Below are positions 28,603 to 36,160 of a stretch of DNA of 64,000 nucleotides, piece after piece (the first letter of the stretch is position 1; the number at the start of each line of letters is the position of its first letter). Made by a program: the position numbers and the translations under genes. Under the pieces are notes generated by a model. That model saw only the letters and a program-made list of their open reading frames with translations, was not told the DNA's origin and searched no databases. The stretch comes from Lachnospiraceae bacterium (GTDB taxonomy: Bacteria > Bacillota > Clostridia > Lachnospirales > Lachnospiraceae). The stretch is taken from assembly GCA_024697065.1 (NCBI GenBank), contig JAILGE010000016.1, positions 1-64,000 on the forward strand, in the 5' to 3' direction.

Positions 28603-29548
28603 GGCTGTTACTAACGGGAATGATCGTACGGTTGACGTACTGATACCGGTTTACCGTCCGGATGATAAATTAAAACAGATCATAGAAAGACTTGAAAAAC
28701 AGGATCATCCCGTTTCTCATATTATCCTTATCAATACAGGGAAACAGTATTTTGATGACTTCTTTAAAAATGACGGTTTCCTTGAGGGATTCGATAATAT
28801 CATCATTCACCACATCACAGAGGAAGAATTTGATCATGGTGCTACCAGAAGGCTGGCGGTATCCATGTCCCATGCCGATATATTTGTCTGCATGACGGAC
28901 GATGCCGTTCCAAGGGACAGACATCTGATCAGCCGGCTGATAAAGCCAATAGTTGAAGGGAATGCGACCTCCGCATATGCAAGGCAGCTCCCGGGGAAAA
29001 CATCCTCTGTGTATGAGGCTGCCAACAGACATTTCAATTATCCCGCTGTATCCATGATAAAGGGCAGAGAGGATCTGAAACGTCTTGGGATAAAGACATT
29101 TTTCTGCTCCGATGTCTGTGCCGCATATGATCGACACGTATATGACAGCCTGGGCGGATTCGAGAACCATATGATTTTTAATGAGGATATGGTCTATGCC
29201 AGGCATGTGATAGATGCTGGCCATCATATCGCTTATGTTGCGGAGGCACAGGTTATACATTCGCACGATTACAGGGCAGGACTTTATTTCCGAAGAAGCT
29301 TTGATATGGGTGTTTCGCAGGCTATGTATCCGGAAGTGTTCGATGTTTCTTCCGAATCGGAGGGCATGAAGCTCATCAAACGGACCTGTACTTTCTATAT
29401 CAGGAAGAAGAAGTTTCTGCTCATTCCACAAATGATATTTATCAACGGATTAAAATTCCTGGGATACAGACTGGGGAAAAGTTATAAGAAACTGCCTAAA
29501 CGTGTTATACTTGCGGCAACACAGAATAAGGTTTTTTGGACTAAATAA
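28592..29548 (+). CDS. GT2 family rhamnosyltransferase-like protein
   Basis: The ATG lies inside the end of the priming transferase gene (11-bp overlap). The 318-residue protein has DVLIPVYRPDDKLKQIIERL, ILINTGKQYFDD, EFDHGATRRLAVSMSHADIF, MTDDAVPRDR with the metal-binding DD, and MIFNEDMVYARHVIDAGHHI, typical of the RfbN-like rhamnosyltransferase branch of GT2. The C-terminus is basic and partly hydrophobic. As the gene after the priming enzyme it is a candidate for the second sugar transfer, possibly rhamnose, consistent with rmlABC upstream. It is the last gene of the long operon. Confidence 0.82.
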   Translation: MRTEAVTNGNDRTVDVLIPVYRPDDKLKQIIERLEKQDHPVSHIILINTGKQYFDDFFKNDGFLEGFDNIIIHHITEEEFDHGATRRLAVSMSHADIFVCMTDDAVPRDRHLISRLIKPIVEGNATSAYARQLPGKTSSVYEAANRHFNYPAVSMIKGREDLKRLGIKTFFCSDVCAAYDRHVYDSLGGFENHMIFNEDMVYARHVIDAGHHIAYVAEAQVIHSHDYRAGLYFRRSFDMGVSQAMYPEVFDVSSESEGMKLIKRTCTFYIRKKKFLLIPQMIFINGLKFLGYRLGKSYKKLPKRVILAATQNKVFWTK

Positions 29549-29652
29549 CGTACACATAAAACGCAATGATTAAACACAATTTTGTCACAATCATCTTATA
29601 GAATCCGTAATTGTAGGGTTTATTAAGATTTTCTGAAAGGAAGTGTTTTACG

Positions 29653-31065
29653 ATGTATGAGAACAACAACAATAATGGACTAAACGGCACTTATACCGGA
29701 CAAAATGCAAACAGGACTTCTTACGGAACCTATATGCAGAATAATCCCGGCTATTATGCTTCCCAGTCCCAGTTTAATCCGGGAAATGGCGATCCGGGGT
29801 CAGGGGCACCTAAGAAGCCTGTTAAAAAAAGAGGCGGGATGGCGAAGAAGCTCATCGCTGCAGCATCGGTCGGCCTGATGGCAGGTGCTTTCTGTGCTGC
29901 GGGTTTTATCGGAGTGTATTTTCTCGGTTCCCGCATGGGTTTGATAAATAACAAACCAAACGAGGATGATAATAAACCTGTTGCATACAGCGCAGCTGCC
30001 CAGATCACTCCGGCTGCAACTGCTGACACGGATAAACCTACAGTAACCACTGTATCCTCTTCTTCTACCAAGACAGTAGTATCGGATGTAAGTGAGATGG
30101 TGGATGATGTTATGCCTTCCATTGTATCCATTACCAATAATATGACAGCTGATTATTATTATTTCTCTCAGGAGGAAGAGGGAAGGGGATCGGGTATCAT
30201 CATCGGACAGAACGACGATGAGCTGCTTCTGGTTACCAATTATCATGTAATAGCCGATAATGACAGACTTACAGTTACTTTCAGTAATGACTCCGATGCT
30301 CCGGCACTGGTCAAGGGAACCGACGCAAAGCTGGATCTTGCTGTGATAGCAGTCAAGCTGGATGATATCCCAGATGAGACTATGGACTACATAGAGATCG
30401 CATCCATGGGAGATTCCGATGCGTTAAAGGTAGGTGAACCTGCCATAGCAATAGGAAATGCCTTAGGATACGGACTCTCTGTCACAACAGGTGTTATAAG
30501 TGCGGTTGACCGTAAGCTTGATCAGGATTCCGTATCAGGTACATTTATCCAGACTGATGCTGCCATCAACCCCGGTAATTCCGGCGGAGCACTTTTGAAT
30601 ATCAACGGAGAGGTGGTAGGTATCAATTCGAGTAAGATCGGAGGAGCGGCTGTAGAGGGAATGGGATATGCCATCCCCATTTCTGCAGCAAGACCTATAA
30701 TCGAAGATCTCATGAACAAGAATACCAGAACTGTAGTGGCGGAAGAGGACAGAGGATATCTCGGCATCTCGGGTATATCGGTTTCACCGGAGGATGCACT
30801 TTACTACAGTCTTCCTGAAGGCGTATATGTATCAAGCGTGACATCCGGTTCGGCTGCAGAAAAGGGCGGCATCCTCAAGGATGATATCATAACCGGTATC
30901 GAGGGAACCAATGTCAGCACCATGGATGAATTCCAGAAGGAACTCGCATATTATGCAGCGGGCGAAAACGTAAGTATAGAAGTTCAGAGATTATCCGGTA
31001 ATTCGTACAAATCAGTCACTCTGACTGTTACACTGGATGACAAGAGTGTGCTGGAAGATGATTGA
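29653..31065 (+). CDS. HtrA/DegP-like membrane-anchored serine protease with PDZ domain
   Basis: The 470-residue protein has an Asn/Tyr/Gly-rich cytoplasmic head (~1-55), one transmembrane helix (~70-92, ASVGLMAGAFCAAGFIGVYF), a variable linker, a trypsin-like domain (~150-360) and a PDZ domain (~375-460, YLGISGISVSPEDALYYSLP then VTSGSAAEKGGI). The catalytic triad is visible: His198 (TNYHVI), Asp228 (LDLAVI) and Ser310 (GNSGGA). It acts outside the membrane in quality control of surface proteins. It is followed by a tandem repeat that begins at its stop codon and then by ClpX-like genes, so proteostasis functions cluster here. Confidence 0.92.
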   Translation: MYENNNNNGLNGTYTGQNANRTSYGTYMQNNPGYYASQSQFNPGNGDPGSGAPKKPVKKRGGMAKKLIAAASVGLMAGAFCAAGFIGVYFLGSRMGLINNKPNEDDNKPVAYSAAAQITPAATADTDKPTVTTVSSSSTKTVVSDVSEMVDDVMPSIVSITNNMTADYYYFSQEEEGRGSGIIIGQNDDELLLVTNYHVIADNDRLTVTFSNDSDAPALVKGTDAKLDLAVIAVKLDDIPDETMDYIEIASMGDSDALKVGEPAIAIGNALGYGLSVTTGVISAVDRKLDQDSVSGTFIQTDAAINPGNSGGALLNINGEVVGINSSKIGGAAVEGMGYAIPISAARPIIEDLMNKNTRTVVAEEDRGYLGISGISVSPEDALYYSLPEGVYVSSVTSGSAAEKGGILKDDIITGIEGTNVSTMDEFQKELAYYAAGENVSIEVQRLSGNSYKSVTLTVTLDDKSVLEDD

Positions 31066-31150
31066 CGGATCTGATTGACGGATCTGATCGATGGATCTGA
31101 TTGACGGATCTGATCAATGGATCTGATCAAAGGGACTGATCGGGGAACCG
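31060..31150. repeat. 13-bp tandem repeat array at the htrA stop codon
   Basis: At least six units of a 13-bp sequence (GATTGACGGATCT and variants such as GATCAATGGATCT) run from 31060 to 31137 and fade out by 31150. The first unit contains the htrA stop codon. The unit is not a multiple of three, so it does not encode a protein repeat. Between here and 31297 I see only AT-rich sequence. Confidence 0.85.
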
Positions 31151-31296
31151 TATCCGACGGATCTGTCAAAAGGACCTGCATGAATGACCCGGGATGAAGC
31201 ATTTGATTCATACGAATGAAGGACGAAAAATTAAATCGAGGATTAATAATATAATTAAATCTAAAATAAACAAAACTACAAAATAAAGAAAAACGG

Positions 31297-31330
31297 AGAT
31301 CTCCTCTGACAATATAGCCGGAGGAGATCT
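31297..31330. promoter_or_regulatory. Stem-loop in the leader of the ClpX-like gene
   Basis: AGATCTCCTC (31297-31306) pairs perfectly with GAGGAGATCT (31321-31330), plus two more inner pairs, around a ~10-base loop. No U-run follows, and the ribosome binding site of the ClpX-like gene lies about 10 bp downstream. It may be a leader regulatory hairpin or protect the mRNA 5' end. Confidence 0.5.
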
Positions 31331-31350
31331 TTGATTGAGGTGAGGTGATT

Positions 31351-32970
31351 ATGGAAAACTACGAAAATAATGATCTGAAGATCTGTTCTGTTTGCGGCCG
31401 CTCGGAAGATGTGGCGGGAAAGATGATACGCATGCCCTTCAATATGTATGTGTGTCCCGATTGTATGGATAAGCTTTCGGAGATGATGGACAGACAAATG
31501 GGAGATATGTCCGGGATGAATCCCAACGCTTCCGTTGACTGGTCAAAGATAATGTCCGAATACAATTCCATGGTAAAGAATCAGAATACAGGCTCAGACA
31601 GTGGAATGACTTCGGGAGCTTTTTCGGGAACCGAAGCGGTTTCATCAGAGACAGGATCCGGTGATGCGACAGGAGCATCAGATTCCGGAGCCGATATCGT
31701 AAATGGCGAAGGGCAGACTGCCTACGGTGAAAATGGTGACACTAAGACAGATGACAAAGAAAAGCAGGAAAAGAAAGCAGGAGGACCCAAGGTAAGTTTC
31801 CTGAATTTTGCGGATCTTCCTTTCGATCTCGGCTTTGGCGGAGGAAGCCGTTCCAAAGTCAAGCGAGCCAAGAAGGGGGAGGCGAAGCCTATCATGCCTC
31901 TTTCGGATGTGCCGGCTCCTCATAAGATAAAGGCTATGCTTGATGAATATGTGGTTGGCCAGGAAAAGGCAAAAAAAGCACTGAGTGTTGCTGTATACAA
32001 TCACTATAAGCGTGTTGCTGTAAATATGAGCGGAAGCGATATTGAGATAGAAAAGTCCAATATCCTGATGCTTGGACCTACAGGTTCGGGTAAGACCTAC
32101 CTTGTAAGAACCCTTGCAAAGATACTTAATGTACCGCTTGCTATCACGGATGCTACGGCTCTGACCGAAGCAGGATATATCGGTGATGATATAGAGAGTG
32201 TAGTAAGCAAACTCCTTGCCGCTGCGGATAATGATGCGGATAAAGCGGAGCAGGGGATCATATATATCGATGAGATAGATAAGATAGCCAAGAAATCGGA
32301 CGCTCACGCCAGAGATGTGAGCGGAGAATCCGTCCAGCAGGGAATGCTCAAGCTCCTTGAAGGATCCAATATCGAGGTGCCTGTGGGTTCCTCGTCCAAA
32401 AATGCAATGGTTCCCACCACTGTGATAAATACACGGAACATACTGTTTATATGTGGTGGTGCATTCCCGGGACTGGAGAAGATCATCGAAGAGAGATTGA
32501 AGAAGACCACATCCATAGGCTTTAAGGGGGAAGTAAAGAGCAAGGATGAGGAGGACAGGAATATCCTGAATAAAGCAGAGACCGAAGATATCAGAAAGTT
32601 CGGTATGATCCCGGAGTTCGTAGGTCGTCTTCCCATGGTATTTGCTCTCGACGGATTGGATGAAGAGATGCTTGTGAAGATCTTAAAAGAGCCCAAGAAT
32701 GCAATTGTAGCCCAGTATCAGAAGCTTCTCGAACTGGATGGGGTAAAACTGGAATTTGCGGATGAAGCGCTGGAAGTCATAGCGAAGAAGGCTATCGAGA
32801 AAAAGACCGGTGCCAGAGCATTAAGAGCGATACTTGATGAATATATGATCGATATCATGTACGAGATACCCAAGGATGAGAATATCGGAACGGTGACTAT
32901 CACCGGAGATTATCTGGAAGGGAAGGGGGCTCCTCTGATCGAAATGAGGACCATGGAGCTTCCCGGCTGA
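31351..32970 (+). CDS. ClpX-like AAA+ unfoldase with N-terminal zinc-binding domain
   Basis: The start is the ATG at 31351 after GAGGTGAGGTG; a GTG at 31345 is in frame but less likely. The 539-residue protein has a ClpX-type zinc finger (Cys12, Cys15, Cys35, Cys38) and then a ~110-residue Gly/Ser/Asp-rich linker absent from standard ClpX (about 420 residues). The AAA+ domain has Walker A GPTGSGKT (~242), pore loop GYIG (~274), Walker B YIDEID (~305), a ClpP-docking SIGFKG element, arginine finger VGRLP and sensor-2 GARAL. The RKH loop of canonical ClpX is replaced (GSSSKNAM). No clpP is adjacent. It could be the housekeeping ClpX or a specialised one. Confidence 0.85.
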   Translation: MENYENNDLKICSVCGRSEDVAGKMIRMPFNMYVCPDCMDKLSEMMDRQMGDMSGMNPNASVDWSKIMSEYNSMVKNQNTGSDSGMTSGAFSGTEAVSSETGSGDATGASDSGADIVNGEGQTAYGENGDTKTDDKEKQEKKAGGPKVSFLNFADLPFDLGFGGGSRSKVKRAKKGEAKPIMPLSDVPAPHKIKAMLDEYVVGQEKAKKALSVAVYNHYKRVAVNMSGSDIEIEKSNILMLGPTGSGKTYLVRTLAKILNVPLAITDATALTEAGYIGDDIESVVSKLLAAADNDADKAEQGIIYIDEIDKIAKKSDAHARDVSGESVQQGMLKLLEGSNIEVPVGSSSKNAMVPTTVINTRNILFICGGAFPGLEKIIEERLKKTTSIGFKGEVKSKDEEDRNILNKAETEDIRKFGMIPEFVGRLPMVFALDGLDEEMLVKILKEPKNAIVAQYQKLLELDGVKLEFADEALEVIAKKAIEKKTGARALRAILDEYMIDIMYEIPKDENIGTVTITGDYLEGKGAPLIEMRTMELPG

Positions 32971-33006
32971 TAAAAATAGTTACACTGATAAGCAGGTATC
33001 ACAGTC

Positions 33007-33039
33007 AAAAAATTCCGGACATTTAGTCCGGAATTTTTT
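33007..33039. terminator. Bidirectional terminator after the ClpX-like gene
   Basis: AAAAAATTCCGGAC and GTCCGGAATTTTTT form a perfect 14-bp inverted repeat around ATTTA. Confidence 0.9.
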
Positions 33040-33054
33040 GATGCCGCGTCGTCG

Positions 33055-33230
33055 TAATTCGAATCTGATTTTATTATTCCTCTCCGTTCGAAATTCGGAT
33101 CTGAATTTTCATTCCTCTCCGTTCGTATTTCGAATCTGATTTTTTTATTCCTCTCCTCTCCGGTCGGTCGTATTTCGAATCTGATTTTTTCATTCCTCTC
33201 AGTTCGTATTTCAAACCTGTTTTTTACTCC
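33055..33230. repeat. Array of about five ~36-bp degenerate tandem repeats
   Basis: Five copies of a unit containing TTCGAATCTGATTTTTT followed by ATTCCTCTCCGTTCGTA run from just after the terminator to about 33230. Unit lengths vary (33-46 bp), and one copy carries a small internal CTCTC duplication. The minus strand can be read as an Arg/Glu/Asn-rich peptide, but the varying lengths, lack of a start signal and overlap with the ClpX-like 3' end argue against a gene. Confidence 0.8.
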
Positions 33231-33240
33231 GCGGGTCGGA

Positions 33241-33349
33241 TTTTCGCGTTCTGCATACAATCCTGTATACAGAATGCGAAAAATGGCAGGTTAACATAAA
33301 ATCTGAGGTATTTTGTTTAAAAATGCCTCAAAAGTGCAGGTTAACATAA
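33241..33349. repeat. Two stem-loops, each followed by the same 14-bp sequence
   Basis: A strong stem-loop at 33241-33282 (TTTTCGCGTTCTGCATACA pairing with TGTATACAGAATGCGAAAA, 17 Watson-Crick pairs plus one G-U out of 19) is followed by GCAGGTTAACATAA at 33286-33299. A second stem-loop at 33304-33330 (TGAGGTATTTT with AAAATGCCTCA) is followed by the identical GCAGGTTAACATAA at 33336-33349. The paired layout suggests a duplicated small element. Nothing else is visible between here and the carbamate kinase terminator. Confidence 0.55.
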
Positions 33350-33388
33350 CTTGGGAACACAAACCTATTTTTTACGCTTCATAAAAAC

Positions 33389-33415
33389 ATCCCCGGTCAA
33401 TTGCTGACCGGGGAT
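33389..33415 (-). terminator. Terminator of the carbamate kinase gene
   Basis: On the minus strand CCCCGGTCA and TGACCGGGG pair around GCAAT and the hairpin is followed by ATGTTTTTAT. Confidence 0.85.
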
Positions 33416-33499
33416 TGTTAAATCATGATTTTACGCGATTGCATTCATATTTAAACATTGATGGATCCGGCTGAAATCAGCCCTGAAATATTATGTAAA

Positions 33500-34435
33500 T
33501 CAGGCTTTTATCACTGTTCCGGCCTTTCCGTGGAGTGCATCATCGGTTTTTGCAAGGGAAGTGATAAGAACTGTACCTCCGGGAACAGCCTTCAGATAGG
33601 AAATGGCTGCCTCTATCTTGGGAAGCATATTTGTTGTTCCGAATTCACCTGCTTCGATGTACTTTTCTGCTTCGGCAACTGTCATTGAAGATATGGGTGC
33701 CTGGTCCGGAGTACCGAAAGATCTGTATACACAATCTACGGATGTGAAGATGATGAGTTCATCTGCCTCAAGATCCGATGCAAGCTTTCCTGCTATGCTG
33801 TCTTTTTCGATGACGGCAGATGCGCCTTTAAGCTTGTGACCCTGTTCTATAACAGGTATACCACCACCGCCGCATGCTATGATATTCTCTCCTGCCTCTG
33901 CCAGTGTCCTGATGGATTCGATCTCAACGATACGAAGAGGCTTGGGAGCGGCAATGATCCTTCGGAATCCGTTTCCGGGGATCTCCTTTACGAAATTGCC
34001 TTTCTTAACTTCGACCTCGGCATCCTCGGCGGACATGTTTCTTCCGATTAGTTTCTGAGGCTCATAGAAAGCTTCGTCATAGGGATCTACGGTAACCTGG
34101 GTAAGGAGTGTGACAACAGGAGTGGCATCTCCTCTGTTTAACAGTTCGGAATGAAGAGCATTCTGAAGGTCATATCCGATATAACCCTGGCTCATGGCAG
34201 AACAAACGCACATGGGTGCGGGAGTATAGTCGATATATACGCGCCTGAGCTCGGTCATGGCTTTGTGTATCATGCTGACCTGGGGACCGTTGGAATGTGT
34301 TATGGTCAACTGTCTGTCCTGACCGGCAAGATCCGCGAGAGCGGAGGCTGTGATCTTAACAGCATCCATCTGTTCCAGAGTGTTGTATCCGAGGGCTTCA
34401 TGCCCGAGTGAAACTACGGTTTTCTTCTTATCCAA
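33500..34435 (-). CDS. arcC: Carbamate kinase
   Basis: The TTG start at 34435 follows GGAGGTGTCACC. The 311-residue amino acid kinase family enzyme interconverts carbamoyl phosphate plus ADP and carbamate plus ATP. Family features are THSNGPQVSMIH (usually THGNGPQVG), CSAMSQGYIGYDLQNAL, LTQVTVDPYDEAFYEPQK, the FRRIIAAPKPLRIVEIESI segment, IACGGGGIPVI and the LEADELIIFTSVDCVYRSFG region near the nucleotide site. The N-terminal loop reads SLGHEALG instead of the usual ALGGNALG, a variant I recall from other clostridia. No arginine deiminase or ornithine transcarbamylase gene is near, so it is an orphan, transcribed against the ClpX-like cluster. Confidence 0.9.
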   Translation of the reverse strand: MDKKKTVVSLGHEALGYNTLEQMDAVKITASALADLAGQDRQLTITHSNGPQVSMIHKAMTELRRVYIDYTPAPMCVCSAMSQGYIGYDLQNALHSELLNRGDATPVVTLLTQVTVDPYDEAFYEPQKLIGRNMSAEDAEVEVKKGNFVKEIPGNGFRRIIAAPKPLRIVEIESIRTLAEAGENIIACGGGGIPVIEQGHKLKGASAVIEKDSIAGKLASDLEADELIIFTSVDCVYRSFGTPDQAPISSMTVAEAEKYIEAGEFGTTNMLPKIEAAISYLKAVPGGTVLITSLAKTDDALHGKAGTVIKA

Positions 34436-34627
34436 GGTGACACCTCCGTGAAGACATATCTCAAGTGTGTTATATGGATCTGTCTTTACAATAAAATATT
34501 AACAATAAAAAAGTTACGTAACCTTAGAAAAGTATAGCACGTAATATAGAAGAAATCCATTGTTTTTTGAAGCTTATGAAGCTCCGGGAATGTTGCAACG
34601 GTGCGGTAAACAAGGTAGAATAAATCC

Positions 34628-36160
34628 ATGATAAATATTTTCAGAAATCTTGATAATGCAGGAAGACAAAAGAACCGTCCGCTTGGTGACAGACAGTCCG
34701 GCAGCTCACATGCAGGTGTGTCCGAATACATATTGAGACACCTGAGTGCCGTTTGCCCGGGAGAGCCGGAGGATTGGGAAGATATGGTCATCTATATCGA
34801 GATGCTGTATTTTCGTGTGATCGAGGACGCTTCCATAAAGCCGGAAGCCAGGAGTCTTTCCGATATGCTGGATAAGCTTGAGGATGATCTTGCTTATTCA
34901 AAGGAGATTTTTGGCAAAAGAGCCGGATTTGTCCTTGATTTTCTGGAAGCCGATCTCCTCAGAGGATCCATAAAGAACGGCGGGGAAGATGATGCCTGCC
35001 TTGTTATAGGCAAGATCGTTTCCATAAGGATGCGTTATTTCGGACATAAGAAAGATAAGTGCCGAATAAATGAAAAGATGTATCCGACCGAAATCAAATA
35101 CTATCTCGATACCTATATCATCGGTCAGAATGATGCCAAGGTCGCTATTGCCAATGCGGTATACGGACACGGCAAGCGTGTAAGGCATCCGGATGTAAGG
35201 TTTGCGCCGGATGTTGTATTGCTCATCGGTCCTTCCGGCTGCGGCAAGAGTGAGATCATGCGCAGGATAAAGGAATTGACGGGATACCCTATGGTATTTA
35301 CCGATGTTTCCAATCTGGGAGCCAGTCAGTACCGTGGCAGACACAAGGAGGACATCCTCTATGAGCTTTATGAAGCTGCAGGAAAGGATAAGAAACTGGC
35401 CGAAAAAGGCATAGTATTTATGGATGAGTTTGACAAGCTCCTTCTTCCCGCGGTATCCGAGAAGGGCATCAATGTTCATGATGATGTTCAGTCCCAGCTC
35501 CTTACCATGCTTGAAGGGAGCGATGTGGAGCTTAAGAATGACGGACAGTCTCTGGTTCTCAATACATCCAAGATGCTTTTTGTACTGGCCGGGGCTTTCC
35601 AGGGGATAGATGAGTTCATCAAGGCTGACAAGATGAAAAAGGAAAAAGTGCCCGGGAATATGGGATTTCTTTCTCCTCTTTCAAAGGATATGGACCTGGA
35701 ACTTGTCAGAGATAATATCAATCATGAAGTACTTATGAATTATGGTATGAAGCGTGAACTGGCGGGACGTATCTGCAGTATCGCGGTACTGGAGAAACTT
35801 AAGCTTGAGGATATGATAAGGATATTAAAGGAGCCTAAGGATAACCTGATCGAGCGCTATGCCAGAGAGATAAAGCTTTCATCGGGTGCGGAATTGTGTT
35901 TCGATGATTCGGCCATCACGGCCATAGCGGAGACTGCGATGAAGATGCCAGTGGGTGCCAGAGCTTTGCAGTCCATAGTTGGAGATATCATGATGCCGGT
36001 GCTTTACAGAGCTCCGGGGATAGATGATCTGAAGAAGATAATCATTAACAGGGATGTTGTGGAGGGAAAGGCAGCTGCCGAGTATATAACTTCCGAAGGC
36101 GAGTCCCTGGAAGGTATGATATTAGAGGGTTACGGAGAGGCAAATGCAGGAAGTCTTTAA
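34628..36160 (+). CDS. ClpX-like AAA+ ATPase paralogue without zinc finger, QYRG pore loop
   Basis: The 510-residue protein has no N-terminal zinc finger. Instead it has a ~150-residue helical, acidic domain of unknown type (VSEYILRHLSAVCPGEPEDW, YIEMLYFRVIEDASIKPEAR). The AAA+ core starts at YLDTYIIGQNDAKVAIANAV; Walker A is GPSGCGKS (~201), Walker B FMDEFDK (~264), arginine finger LAGRI and sensor-2 GARAL, so ATPase function looks intact. The pore-1 loop GYVG of ClpX is replaced by QYRG (~234), the RKH loop is deleted, and the IGF ClpP-docking tripeptide appears as MGF. It is probably an ATP-driven remodelling protein of changed substrate range. Its last 17 bp overlap the next paralogue. 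Confidence 0.8.
   Translation: MINIFRNLDNAGRQKNRPLGDRQSGSSHAGVSEYILRHLSAVCPGEPEDWEDMVIYIEMLYFRVIEDASIKPEARSLSDMLDKLEDDLAYSKEIFGKRAGFVLDFLEADLLRGSIKNGGEDDACLVIGKIVSIRMRYFGHKKDKCRINEKMYPTEIKYYLDTYIIGQNDAKVAIANAVYGHGKRVRHPDVRFAPDVVLLIGPSGCGKSEIMRRIKELTGYPMVFTDVSNLGASQYRGRHKEDILYELYEAAGKDKKLAEKGIVFMDEFDKLLLPAVSEKGINVHDDVQSQLLTMLEGSDVELKNDGQSLVLNTSKMLFVLAGAFQGIDEFIKADKMKKEKVPGNMGFLSPLSKDMDLELVRDNINHEVLMNYGMKRELAGRICSIAVLEKLKLEDMIRILKEPKDNLIERYAREIKLSSGAELCFDDSAITAIAETAMKMPVGARALQSIVGDIMMPVLYRAPGIDDLKKIIINRDVVEGKAAAEYITSEGESLEGMILEGYGEANAGSL

Noticed and set aside
31060-31150. CRISPR-like repeat array
   Set aside because: Units are 13 bp with no spacers; the same holds for the arrays at 33055 and 44388, and no cas genes are present.
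32910-33260. 116-codon minus-strand ORF with RFEIRTERNE repeats
   Set aside because: It is the translation of the ~36-bp intergenic repeats, overlaps the ClpX-like 3' end, has no ribosome binding site and repeat lengths that do not keep frame.
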